Below are positions 54,354 to 63,542 of a stretch of 64,000 nucleotides of DNA, one piece after another. Below the pieces are notes generated by a model that saw nothing but the letters and a program-made list of their open reading frames with translations, did not search any database and was not told where the DNA came from. Position numbers and translations under genes: made by a program. This stretch comes from Vulcaniibacterium gelatinicum (GTDB lineage Bacteria > Pseudomonadota > Gammaproteobacteria > Xanthomonadales > Xanthomonadaceae): assembly GCF_008033445.1 (NCBI RefSeq), contig NZ_VNKO01000005.1:1-64000 (forward strand), written 5' to 3'. Position 1 is the first letter of the stretch, and every line of letters begins with the position of its first letter.

Positions 54354-56828
54354 ATGAGCGTCGCCGCCCCTTTCCTCGCCTTCCTGTTCGCCACCGCCTT
54401 CGCCGCCTACCACCGCCTGCGCCTGGCGGTGTGGGCCGCGCTGACCGCCAGCCTGCTGGTCGCCGCCTGGCTGCTGGGCGCCGACGGCACGGCCACGGTC
54501 CTGGCCGGGGCCCTGCTGACGCTCATCGCCCTGCCCCTGCTGGTGCCGGCGCTGCGCAAGCGCCTGATCACCGCGCCGCTGCTGACCTTCTATACGAAGC
54601 TGCTGCCGCCGCTGTCGGAGACCGAGCGCACCGCGCTGGAGTCGGGCACGGTCGGGTTCGAGGGCGAGCTGTTCTCGGGCAAGCCGGACTGGAACAGGCT
54701 GCTGTCGCTGCCCAAGCCCGCGCTGACCGCGGAGGAGCAGGCCTTCCTCGACGGCCCGGTCGAGGAGCTGTGCCGGATGGTCAACGACTGGGAGATCACC
54801 CACATCCGCGCCGACCTGCCGCCGGAGCTGTGGGACTTCATCAAGCGGCACAGGTTCTTCGGCCTGAACATCCCGAAGGAGTACGGCGGGCTGGGCTTCT
54901 CGGCGCTGATGAACCACAAGGTGATCCAGAAGCTGGCCTCGGTCTCGACCGTGGTCAGTTCCACCGTGGGCGTGCCCAACTCGCTCGGCCCGGCCGAGCT
55001 GCTGATGCACTACGGCACCGAGGAGCAGAAGCGTTACTACCTGCCGCGCCTGGCCGACGGCCGCGAGATCCCCTGCTTCGCCCTCACCGGGCCGTTCGCC
55101 GGGTCCGACGCGACCTCGATCCCCGACTACGGCATCGTCTGCAAGGGCGAGTGGAACGGGGCGCAGGTGCTCGGCATCCGCCTGACCCTGGACAAGCGCT
55201 ACATCACCCTGGCGCCGGTGGCGACCCTGATCGGCGTGGCCTTCCGCATGTACGACCCGGACGGCCTGCTCGGCGACCGCAAGGACATCGGCATCTCGCT
55301 GGCGCTGGTGCCGCGCGACACCCCGGGGCTGAAGATCGGCCGCCGCCACTTCCCGCTCAACTCGCCGTTCCAGAACGGCCCGGTCCAGGGCCGCGACCTG
55401 TTCGTGCCGCTGTCGCAGCTGATCGGCGGCGAGGACTACGCCGGCAAGGGCTGGCAGATGCTGATGGAGTGCCTGTCCATCGGCCGCTCGATCACCCTGC
55501 CCTCCACCGCCAGCGGCGGGGCGAAGATGGGCGCGGTGGTGACCGGCGCGTACGCGCGCATCCGCAAGCAGTTCGGTCTGTCCATCGGCCGCTTCGAGGG
55601 CGTGGAGGAGGCGCTGGCGCGGATCGCCGGCAAGGCCTACGCCTGCAGCGCGCTGGCCGAGGCCACCGCGGCCGCGGTCGCGCGCGGCGAGAACCCGGCC
55701 GTGCCCTCGACCATCGCCAAGTACCACTGCACCGAGATGGGCCGCGAGGTCTCGCGCGACGTGATGGACATCCACGGTGGCAAGGGCATCGTCCTCGGCC
55801 CGCGCAACTACGCCGGGCGCGCCTGGCAGGCCACCCCGATCATGATCACGGTCGAGGGCGCCAACATCATGACCCGCTCGCTGATGATCTTCGGCCAGGG
55901 CGCGATCCTGTGCCATCCGTGGGTGCTCAAGGAGATGCGCGCGGCGCAGCTCGCCGACCCGGTCGAGCGCATCGAACGCTTCGACGCGGCCCTGTTCGGC
56001 CACATCGGCTACGCGATCTCCAACGCGGTGCGCAGCTGGTGGTTCGGCCTGACCGCCTCGCGCCTGGGCAAGGCGCCGGGCGACGACTACACCCGCCGCT
56101 TCTACCGCAAGCTGGACCGCTACTCCGCGGCGCTGGCGCTGATGGCCGACACCTCGATGCTGCTGCTGGGCGGCAAGCTCAAGTTCAAGGAGTCGCTGTC
56201 CGGACGCCTGGGCGACGTGCTCAGCCAGCTCTACATCTGCAGCGCGATGCTCAAGCGCTACCAGGACCAGGGCTGCCCGCAGGGCGACCGCCCGCTGCTG
56301 GCCTGGGCCTTCCACGACGCGATCAACCGGATCGAGACCGCGCTCTCCGGCGCGCTGCGCAACTTCCCGATCCGGCCGGTGGGCTGGCTGCTGTGGGCGC
56401 TGATCTTCCCCTGGGGCCGCCGCGCCACCCCGCCCAGCGACCGCCTGGGCCACCGCGCCGCCTCGCTGATGATGACCCCGTGCGACGCGCGCGCGCGCAT
56501 GGCCGAGGGCGTGTTCCTCACCCCCACCCCGAACAACCCGGCCGGGCGCGTGGACAGCTACCTGCCGAAGGTGGTCCTGGCCGAGCCGGTGGAACGCAAG
56601 TTCCTCAAGGCGCTCAAGCAGCACGACATCGAGGCGCTGGAGTTCGAGGCCCAGCTCGACGAGGGCGTGCGCGAGGGCTGGATCACCGCCGAGGAGCGGG
56701 CCCAGCTCGAGGAGCTGCGCGCGATGACGCTGGATGCGATCAGCGTGGACGACTTCGAGGCCTGGGAACTGCGCTCGGCCGGCTACGAGCGGATGTACGC
56801 GGCGCTGGAGGCGCGCGAGGCGGCCTGA
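54354..56828 (+). CDS. fadE: Acyl-CoA dehydrogenase FadE
   Basis: FadE performs the first step of fatty acid beta-oxidation, forming enoyl-CoA, with FAD. From ATG 54354 (GGAG upstream) the product has 824 residues, close to E. coli FadE. The N-terminus has two membrane helices (FLAFLFATAFAAYHRL and a second around residues 25-60). The dehydrogenase domain shows FFGLNIPKEYGGLGFSAL, CFALTGPFAGSDATSIPD and DIHGGKGIVLGPRN. The FadE-specific C-terminal domain is present (NRIETALSGALRNFP). It is controlled by the divergent TetR gene through the operator on its -10 box. Confidence 0.95.
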   Translation: MSVAAPFLAFLFATAFAAYHRLRLAVWAALTASLLVAAWLLGADGTATVLAGALLTLIALPLLVPALRKRLITAPLLTFYTKLLPPLSETERTALESGTVGFEGELFSGKPDWNRLLSLPKPALTAEEQAFLDGPVEELCRMVNDWEITHIRADLPPELWDFIKRHRFFGLNIPKEYGGLGFSALMNHKVIQKLASVSTVVSSTVGVPNSLGPAELLMHYGTEEQKRYYLPRLADGREIPCFALTGPFAGSDATSIPDYGIVCKGEWNGAQVLGIRLTLDKRYITLAPVATLIGVAFRMYDPDGLLGDRKDIGISLALVPRDTPGLKIGRRHFPLNSPFQNGPVQGRDLFVPLSQLIGGEDYAGKGWQMLMECLSIGRSITLPSTASGGAKMGAVVTGAYARIRKQFGLSIGRFEGVEEALARIAGKAYACSALAEATAAAVARGENPAVPSTIAKYHCTEMGREVSRDVMDIHGGKGIVLGPRNYAGRAWQATPIMITVEGANIMTRSLMIFGQGAILCHPWVLKEMRAAQLADPVERIERFDAALFGHIGYAISNAVRSWWFGLTASRLGKAPGDDYTRRFYRKLDRYSAALALMADTSMLLLGGKLKFKESLSGRLGDVLSQLYICSAMLKRYQDQGCPQGDRPLLAWAFHDAINRIETALSGALRNFPIRPVGWLLWALIFPWGRRATPPSDRLGHRAASLMMTPCDARARMAEGVFLTPTPNNPAGRVDSYLPKVVLAEPVERKFLKALKQHDIEALEFEAQLDEGVREGWITAEERAQLEELRAMTLDAISVDDFEAWELRSAGYERMYAALEAREAA

Positions 56829-56857
56829 GCCGCCTCGCCGCCCGGCCGCAAGGGGGG

Positions 56858-57469
56858 TCACGGCGGCTCGGGAGCCCGCAGCACCGTGCCCTGCTTCAGG
56901 CCGTGCTGGGTGAGCCGGTCGTAGGCCTCGTCGCGCAACGCCAACCGGAGCATCGCGCGGTCGAACTCGCGCATGACCGTGCGACCGAGGGCCTTGCACT
57001 CGTCGGCCGGAGGCAGTGCCGCCAACCGCTCCTGCAGCGCCACGGCGGCGGCCATCGCATTGTCACGGTGCCCCTGTTCGTGCATCCGCAATGCCGCGAG
57101 CGACTTCTCCCACGCCTCCCGCCACTGCGCCGGCGGCTGGCCTGGTCCGGCCCAGCGCGGGAGCGTGATCTCCACCTGCACCCGGATCTCGATCTCGTGT
57201 ACCCGGCACCGGCCCTCGACCGCGTCCGCCGTGTGCGCGACCTCGATCCGGCTCCGGGTCAAGCCATTGCTGGAGCCTCGATTCTCCGAACCCATCCCCT
57301 GCTCCAATGTCCGGCGCAGCTCCCGGAGGCTCGTGGCCTCCACCGGGTAGGTCGTGTGGCGCTCGATGAACGTCAGCGTCGGCACGACTCGCTCGGCCGC
57401 GTGCACGCCAGCCGCGCCGCCCAGCAGCAAGGCCAGCATCCCCGGGACTCGAAACTCAAACATGCGCAT
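56858..57469 (-). CDS. DUF922-type exported putative zinc protease
   Basis: A 203-residue secreted protein (signal peptide 1-24; a second ATG at 57463 would remove two residues). MHEQGHRDNA carries an HExxH-like metal motif (HEQGH), the hallmark of the DUF922 putative Zn-protease family. The rest is mainly helical with a conserved Cys in VEGRCRV and another in ADECKALG that could pair. It overlaps the MFS gene end by 14 nt, so the two are coupled. No substrate is known. Confidence 0.8.
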   Translation of the reverse strand: MRMFEFRVPGMLALLLGGAAGVHAAERVVPTLTFIERHTTYPVEATSLRELRRTLEQGMGSENRGSSNGLTRSRIEVAHTADAVEGRCRVHEIEIRVQVEITLPRWAGPGQPPAQWREAWEKSLAALRMHEQGHRDNAMAAAVALQERLAALPPADECKALGRTVMREFDRAMLRLALRDEAYDRLTQHGLKQGTVLRAPEPP

Positions 57470-58778
57470 GCGCTGGCGCGCCCTCCCCGCCGGATCGCTC
57501 CACCCGCCGCGCCAGTCGCCAGCCGAGCACGCCGCCGGCGGCCGCGGACAGCGCGCCCAGGGCGGCGAAGCCGGCCACGCCCATGCCGGCCGTGCGCAAC
57601 GCGTTCATGCCCAGCGCGATGGACAGGTCGCCGAAGCGCCACACCGCCGTGTCCACCGCATTCTTGCCCTTGTAGCGCTGGCTGCGCGGTACGCGCGCGA
57701 ACAGGCTCTCGCGGGCCGGGTTGGCCATGCCGTAGGCGAGCGCACGGCTGACGATCAAGGCCACCGCCACCGCCGGCATCGCCCCGACCAGCGGCGCGTA
57801 CGGGTCGCGCACCAGCGCCGCCAGCAGCAGCACCGCCATCGCGCCCAGGGCCCAGCCGGCCAGCGCCGGCGCCGCACCGTACCGCGCCAGCAGCCAGCGG
57901 GTGATGCCGAGCTGCAGCAGCACCTGCAGCGTGTTGGTCGCCAGGTCCACCTCGGCGGCGAAACGCGTGCGTGCCACCTCGTCGGCGAACGTGGCGCCGG
58001 AGTAGTCGGCCACCAGCGCGTACGCGACCGTGCCGATGCCGTCGCTGAGCAGCAGCAGGATCGCCATGCCGCGCATCACCGGGTCGGCGAAGATCTGCTT
58101 CAGGCCGTCGAACATGCCGCCGCCGACCGCGGCCTCGTGCCCGGCCTCGTGGCGGCGCGCGCCGTGCTTCCGTGCCCAGCGCCCCAGCCACACCACGCAG
58201 CCCACCGCCAGCCCGAGCAGCGTGGCCGAGACCGCCAGCAGCGGCGCCACCCCGATCACGTCCACCAGGCCCCGGGTCAGGCTCGGCCCGGCGACCGCGC
58301 CGGCGGTGCCGCCGAGCGCGATCAGCGGAAACAGCCGCTGCGCCTGCTCCGCGCTCCAGATGTCGGCCATGAAGCTCCAGAACACCGCGACCACGAACAG
58401 GTTGAACACGCTCACCCACACGAAGAACACCGTCCCCAGCGTACGCGCGTCGAGCGCCCCGCCCTCGGCGAACAGCGGGACGAAGGCCAGCATCCCGACG
58501 ATGAAGAACAGGTTCACCAGCGGCACCACCACCCGCCGCGGCCAGCGCGCGACCAGGCCCGCGAACACCGGCGTCAGCAGCAGCATGGCCACCAGGGTGG
58601 CGGCGTAGAAACGCGGCAGGTTCACCGATCCAACCGCCGCCGCGAGCTGCTCGCGCACCGGCCGCACCACGTAGTAGGCCGAGAGCACGCAGAAGAAATA
58701 GCCGAAGGACACGACCAGCGCGGACCACTCGCCGCGGTGCACGCGGGGCGAGCGGTCGGCAACGGACGGTCGGGACAT
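57456..58778 (-). CDS. MFS protein resembling NTP/NDP exchange transporters
   Basis: A 440-residue inner-membrane protein with about 12 hydrophobic helices. FCVLSAYYVVRPVREQLA near the N-terminus and SLFARVPRSQRYKGKNAVDT, followed by VWRFGD, in the C-terminal half match the ADP/ATP translocase (Npt) branch of the MFS superfamily, where the basic RYKGKN segment is characteristic. In free-living bacteria the substrate of such proteins is unknown and need not be a nucleotide. ATG 58778 is chosen; the upstream start adds nine residues. The DUF922 protease overlaps its 3' end. Confidence 0.82.
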   Translation of the reverse strand: MSRPSVADRSPRVHRGEWSALVVSFGYFFCVLSAYYVVRPVREQLAAAVGSVNLPRFYAATLVAMLLLTPVFAGLVARWPRRVVVPLVNLFFIVGMLAFVPLFAEGGALDARTLGTVFFVWVSVFNLFVVAVFWSFMADIWSAEQAQRLFPLIALGGTAGAVAGPSLTRGLVDVIGVAPLLAVSATLLGLAVGCVVWLGRWARKHGARRHEAGHEAAVGGGMFDGLKQIFADPVMRGMAILLLLSDGIGTVAYALVADYSGATFADEVARTRFAAEVDLATNTLQVLLQLGITRWLLARYGAAPALAGWALGAMAVLLLAALVRDPYAPLVGAMPAVAVALIVSRALAYGMANPARESLFARVPRSQRYKGKNAVDTAVWRFGDLSIALGMNALRTAGMGVAGFAALGALSAAAGGVLGWRLARRVERSGGEGAPAHAHV

Positions 58779-58902
58779 GCGGCGGCTCCGGACAGGCCCG
58801 CGCACGGTAGCCGAAGGCGGAAAGGCCCGCCAGCCGGCCGCATGCGAGCATTTGCTCTACCCACGGGGCATAGTGTCCGGGCGTTCGTCTCCGGACCCGC
58901 GC

Positions 58903-60492
58903 GTGTACGACTACATCATCATCGGCGCCGGCTCGGCCGGCTGCGTGCTCGCCGGCCGCCTGAGCGAGGATCCCGCGGCCCGGGTGCTGCTGCTGGAGGC
59001 CGGTCCGCGCGACTGGCATCCCTTCATCCACATGCCGGCCGGCCTGGCCAAGCTGGTGCAGCGCCGCGACATCAACTGGGACTACCACACCGTCCCCGAG
59101 CCGCAGTTGCACAACCGCGTGCTGTGGTGGCCGCGCGGCAAGGTGCTGGGCGGGTCGAGCGCGATCAACGCGATGTGTTACGCGCGCGGCGTGCCCGCCG
59201 ACTACGACCGCTGGGCGGCGCAGGGCGCCCGCGGCTGGGACTGGGCCGCGGTGCTGCCGTACTTCCGCCGCAGCGAGGGCAATACGCGCGGCGCCGACGC
59301 GCTGCACGGCGGCGACGGCCCGCTCACGGTCAGCGACCTGCGCCACGTCAACCCGCTGTCGGAGGTGTTCATCGAGGCCGCGGCCCAGGCCGGCATCCCG
59401 CGCAATCCGGACTTCAACGGCCCGGAGCAGCTCGGCGCCGGGCTGTACCAGGTCACCCAGCGTGACGGCGTGCGCTGCTCGGCGGCCACCGCCTACCTGG
59501 CCCCGGCGCGGGCGCGGCCGAACCTGACCGTGCACACCGGCGCGCTGGCCACCGGCCTGGTGATCGAGCACGGGCGCGCCACCGGCGTGCGCTACCTGCA
59601 CCGCGGCCGCCCCGCGCAGGCACATGCCGCGCGCGAGGTGCTGCTGTGCGGCGGCGCGATCAACTCGCCGCAGCTGCTGATGCTTTCCGGCATCGGTCCG
59701 GCCGACGAGCTGCGCCGGCACGGGATCGCGGTGCTGCACGACGCGCCCGGCGTCGGCGCCAACCTGCAGGACCATCTCGACATCTGCACCCTGCACCACG
59801 CCACCCGCCCGCTCACCTACGACCGGGTCAGCGACCTGCGCATCGCCTTCGACTACTACCTGCGCGGCCGCCGCGGCGCCGGCACCAGCAACATCGCCGA
59901 GGCCGGCGCCTTCGTGCGCTCGCCGCTGGCGCCGGACGCGCTGGCCGACATCCAGCTGCATTTCGTGCCGGCGATGCTCGACGACCACGGCCGCCACCGC
60001 CTGCCCGGCGACGGCTACACCGTGCACGCCTGCTTCCTGCGCCCGCGCAGCCGCGGCCGCATCCGCCTGGCCGGCGCCGACCCGCGCCAACCGCCCCGGA
60101 TCGAGGCCAATTACCTCGGCGATCCGGAAGGCTTCGACCTGCGGATGATGGTGCAATGCGCGCGGCTGGCGCGGGAGGTCCTGCTGCAGCCGGCGTTCGC
60201 GCCCTACCGCGGCGCGCCGATCTTCCCCCCGCGCAACGACCTGCCCGACGCCGAGCTGGAGGATTTCGTCCGCGCCAAGGCCGAGACCATCTACCACCCG
60301 GTCGGCACCTGCCGCATGGGCAGCGACGAGACGGCGGTGGTGGACCCGCAGCTGCGCGTGCGCGGCGTGGAAGGCCTGCGCGTGGTGGACGCCTCGGTAA
60401 TGCCCACCCTGGTGGGCGGCAACACCAACGCGCCGACGATCATGATCGCCGAACGCGCCGCGGACCTGATCCGCGGCCGCCTCCCGGGCTGA
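58903..60492 (+). CDS. GMC family FAD oxidoreductase (choline dehydrogenase-like)
   Basis: A 529-residue flavoprotein from GTG 58903; an in-frame GTG at 58873 is an alternative. The FAD Rossmann motif YIIIGAGSAGCVLAGRLSED is at the N-terminus. GMC signature 1 (RGKVLGGSSAINAMCYARG) and signature 2 (GGAINSPQLLMLSGIGP) follow. The C-terminal active-site region has IYHPVGTCRMG with the catalytic His and, further on, GNTNAPTIMIAERAADLI. These enzymes oxidise alcohols; choline is only one option and no betaine genes are near. It is convergent with the GGDEF-EAL gene, one base between stops. Confidence 0.92.
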   Translation: MYDYIIIGAGSAGCVLAGRLSEDPAARVLLLEAGPRDWHPFIHMPAGLAKLVQRRDINWDYHTVPEPQLHNRVLWWPRGKVLGGSSAINAMCYARGVPADYDRWAAQGARGWDWAAVLPYFRRSEGNTRGADALHGGDGPLTVSDLRHVNPLSEVFIEAAAQAGIPRNPDFNGPEQLGAGLYQVTQRDGVRCSAATAYLAPARARPNLTVHTGALATGLVIEHGRATGVRYLHRGRPAQAHAAREVLLCGGAINSPQLLMLSGIGPADELRRHGIAVLHDAPGVGANLQDHLDICTLHHATRPLTYDRVSDLRIAFDYYLRGRRGAGTSNIAEAGAFVRSPLAPDALADIQLHFVPAMLDDHGRHRLPGDGYTVHACFLRPRSRGRIRLAGADPRQPPRIEANYLGDPEGFDLRMMVQCARLAREVLLQPAFAPYRGAPIFPPRNDLPDAELEDFVRAKAETIYHPVGTCRMGSDETAVVDPQLRVRGVEGLRVVDASVMPTLVGGNTNAPTIMIAERAADLIRGRLPG

Positions 60493-60493
60493 C

Positions 60494-63439
60494 TCAGCCC
60501 CAGCGCCCTTCGCGTTCGCGCAGCAGCGCCTCGAAGGCGTCGGCCGGCAGCGGCCGGCCGAACAGGTAGCCCTGGGCCAGGTCGCAGCCCTCCTCGCGCA
60601 GGAACGCGAGCTGCTCGGCGGTCTCCACGCACTCGGCCACCACGTGCAGCCTGAGGTTGTGCGCCATCGAGACGATCGCGCGCGCCATCGCCGCGTCCTC
60701 GGGGTTGGTGGTCACGTCGCGGACGAAGTGGCCGTCGATCTTGACCACGTCGATCGGGAAGCGGCGCAGGTAGGCCAGGCTCGAATAGCCGGTGCCGAAG
60801 TCGTCGATGGCGAGCCGGATGCCGAGCTCGCGCAGCCGCTGCAGCAGCTTGACCGTGCTCTCGGCGTGCGCCATCAGGGTGCTCTCGGTGAGTTCGAACT
60901 CGAGCAGGCCCGGGGGCACGGCATGCGCGGCCAGGCAGCGCGCCGCGACCTCGGCCAGCGGATGCTGCGCTGCATCCCCCCCACCGTTGCGTTCGCCGAG
61001 GATGCGCGCGGCCTGACGCCCGGACACGTTCACCGCCACCGCGACCTCCAGGCCGCGCGCCTGCCAGCGCGCGATCTGGGCGCAGGCTTCCTCGATGATC
61101 CATTCGCCCACCGGCACGATCAGGCCGGTGGCCTCGAGCATGGGCACGAACTCGCCGGGCGGCACCAGCCCATGCCCCGGACGCTCCCAGCGCAGCAGCG
61201 CCTCGGCGCCGATGCAACGGCCGCTGGCGAGGTCCACCTTCGGCTGGTAGTGCAGCACGAACTCGCCGCGGTCGAGCGCCTTGCGCAGCGCGACTTCCAG
61301 GTCGAGCCGCGCCATCGCCTGCGCGTTCATCTCGGCGGTGTAGAAGCGGTAGCCGTCGCGCCCGGCCTCCTTGGCCGCGTACATCGCGGTGTCGGCGTAG
61401 CGGATCAGGGTGTCGGCGTCGCGCGCGTCGTCCGGGAACACGGTGATGCCGATGCTGAGCGTGACCTGGACTTCGCGCCCTTCGAGGAGGAGTGGCTCGC
61501 GGAAGGCGTCCTTGAGCTTGTCGGCGACGATCACCGCGCCCTGCGGGTCCTGCGGCGCGACCAGGATGATGCCGAACTCGTCGCCGCCGAGCCGCCCCAC
61601 GGTGTCGCGCACGCGCAGGCAGTTCACCAGCCGCTGTCCGACCTGGCGCAGCAGTTCGTCGCCGACCACGTGGCCGAGGGTGTCGTTGACGGTCTTGAAG
61701 TGGTCCACGTCCACGAACAGCACCGCCACCAGCCACCGGTTCGCGGCCGCCTGCTCGAGGATGCTGTACAGCGACTGGTAGAACAGGCGCCGGTTCGGCA
61801 GGCCGGTGAGGGTGTCGAAGTGGGCGAGCTGCTGCAGCCGCTCCTCGGCCTGCTTGCGTTCGGTGATGTCGTGCAGCGCCACCACCGCGCCGGCCTTGCG
61901 CCCGCTCTGGGTGACCATGCTCTGGCCGTTGCAGACCACGATGTGCGCCGGGCGGTCCTTCGGCGCGATCACGATCTCCTGGTTGTGCACCCGCTCGCCG
62001 TGGAACGCGCGCAGCAGCGGGTTTTCCTCCATCGGCAGCGGGGTCACGCCGTCGGCGCGGTACAGGCTGTAGTAGCTGGCCCATTGCTCCGGCGGCAGCG
62101 GCTGCTCGGGCAGGCCGTGCATCTCGCGGGTGGCGCGGTTGAACAGGGTCAGGGTGCCGTGTTCGTCGCAGGCGACGATGCCCTCGGTGATGCTGTCGAG
62201 CACCGTGGCCAGGAACTCGCTCTCCACCTCCAGCGCGTGCTCGGCCTGCTTGCGGGCGATGAACTGGCCGAGCAGGTTGCCCAGGGTCTGCACGGTCTCC
62301 AGCAGTTCCGGGTCGGCCTCCATCGCCGCCGGCGCATAGAACTCGGCCACGCCCAGCACCTGCTCGCCACCGACCAGCGGGAACGCGAATGCGGCATGCA
62401 GGCCGTCGTGGCGGGCATGGCGCTGGCGCGCGAAGTGCATGTCCTCGGCGGCGTCGCTCAGCCACTCGGCCTGGCCCTCCGCCCAGACCCGCCCGGGCAG
62501 GCCGGTGCCGCGCGGGAACAGCATGTGCCGGCTGGCCTCGACCAGGGCGCCGCCGCCGTCGCGCTCCCAGGCGGCCACGCAGCGCAGCGCCTCCAGCTCC
62601 GCGTCCACCTGCCACAGCAGTCCCACCGCCAGCCCCAGCCGCTCGCAGATCGTCTGCAGCACGCGCGGCGCCGCCTCCTCGAGCGAGGCCGATTCGAGCA
62701 GCGCGGTCGCGGTCGCGGTCTCCACCGCCAGCCGCCGGATCGCCCATTGCCGCTGCACGTCGTGCAGGAAGGCGTTGAACTTCCACGACACGCCCATCGG
62801 CGTGGCCCAGATCGTCATCGAGACCGGGACTTCGTGGCCGTCGCGGTGCAGCGCGGTCATCTCCACCCGGCGGTTCAGCACCGTCCCCTCGCCGGTGGAC
62901 AGGAAATTGGCCAGGCCGTGGCGATGGGCCTGGCGCAGGGGCGGCGGAATGATCAGCTCGGCGAGGTCGCGGCCGACCGCCTCGGTGCGGGCCCAGCCGA
63001 ACAGGCGCTCGGCCTGGCGGTTCCATTCCAGCACGCGGCCCTCGGCGTCCATGGCGATGTAGGCGTCGAACGCGGTGTCTATGATCGCGCGCGCCTCGTC
63101 CTGGCTCGCGCGCAGCTCGGCCAGGGCCCGCTCGTGGTCGGCCACGGCGCGTTCCAGCGCCGCGTTCGCCGCGGCCAGTTCCACCGCACGCTCGGTGGCG
63201 CGGCTTTCCAGCGCGACGTTGGTGGCCAGCAGGGCGCGTGCCGCGCCGCGCGCACGGGCGACGGCCCCGGTGCGCAGCCGCACCGCGAGCACAGCCAGCG
63301 CGAGCACGACCAGCAACGCCGCGAGCAACGCCGGCCCACGCGCGGCCACGGGCGCCAGCGCGGCCGCGGCACCGGCCATGCCCGCTGCCGCCACCAGGCC
63401 TCCGCGCCACGCCACCTCCCTGAGATCACGACCGTCCAA
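60494..63439 (-). CDS. PAS-GAF-PAS-GGDEF-EAL sensor protein
   Basis: About 981 residues from TTG 63439 (AGGGGG upstream). GTG 63415 and ATG 63379 are alternative starts; the upstream ones keep both N-terminal membrane helices. Order: two helices, a coiled coil, a PAS domain (TAFDAYIAMDAEGRVLEWN), a GAF domain, a second PAS domain (SITEGIVACDEHGTLTLFN), GGDEF (618-622) with an RxxD inhibitory site (RVRD), and EAL (746-748). The EAL domain is complete (DDFGTGYSSLAYL, VVKIDGHFV, VAECVET). Both activities look intact, so it may be a bifunctional cyclase/phosphodiesterase or switch by sensing. It is the third c-di-GMP protein in this window. Confidence 0.9.
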   Translation of the reverse strand: MDGRDLREVAWRGGLVAAAGMAGAAAALAPVAARGPALLAALLVVLALAVLAVRLRTGAVARARGAARALLATNVALESRATERAVELAAANAALERAVADHERALAELRASQDEARAIIDTAFDAYIAMDAEGRVLEWNRQAERLFGWARTEAVGRDLAELIIPPPLRQAHRHGLANFLSTGEGTVLNRRVEMTALHRDGHEVPVSMTIWATPMGVSWKFNAFLHDVQRQWAIRRLAVETATATALLESASLEEAAPRVLQTICERLGLAVGLLWQVDAELEALRCVAAWERDGGGALVEASRHMLFPRGTGLPGRVWAEGQAEWLSDAAEDMHFARQRHARHDGLHAAFAFPLVGGEQVLGVAEFYAPAAMEADPELLETVQTLGNLLGQFIARKQAEHALEVESEFLATVLDSITEGIVACDEHGTLTLFNRATREMHGLPEQPLPPEQWASYYSLYRADGVTPLPMEENPLLRAFHGERVHNQEIVIAPKDRPAHIVVCNGQSMVTQSGRKAGAVVALHDITERKQAEERLQQLAHFDTLTGLPNRRLFYQSLYSILEQAAANRWLVAVLFVDVDHFKTVNDTLGHVVGDELLRQVGQRLVNCLRVRDTVGRLGGDEFGIILVAPQDPQGAVIVADKLKDAFREPLLLEGREVQVTLSIGITVFPDDARDADTLIRYADTAMYAAKEAGRDGYRFYTAEMNAQAMARLDLEVALRKALDRGEFVLHYQPKVDLASGRCIGAEALLRWERPGHGLVPPGEFVPMLEATGLIVPVGEWIIEEACAQIARWQARGLEVAVAVNVSGRQAARILGERNGGGDAAQHPLAEVAARCLAAHAVPPGLLEFELTESTLMAHAESTVKLLQRLRELGIRLAIDDFGTGYSSLAYLRRFPIDVVKIDGHFVRDVTTNPEDAAMARAIVSMAHNLRLHVVAECVETAEQLAFLREEGCDLAQGYLFGRPLPADAFEALLREREGRWG

Positions 63440-63542
63440 GCATTTCGCCCCCTGCCGGAACACGTCGAGCGGGCCGGCACGCCGCCCGTGCCGGCGCCTC
63501 GTTCCTGCCTCGCGCCTCGCGGCGCGGTCGCCACGTTTGCCT

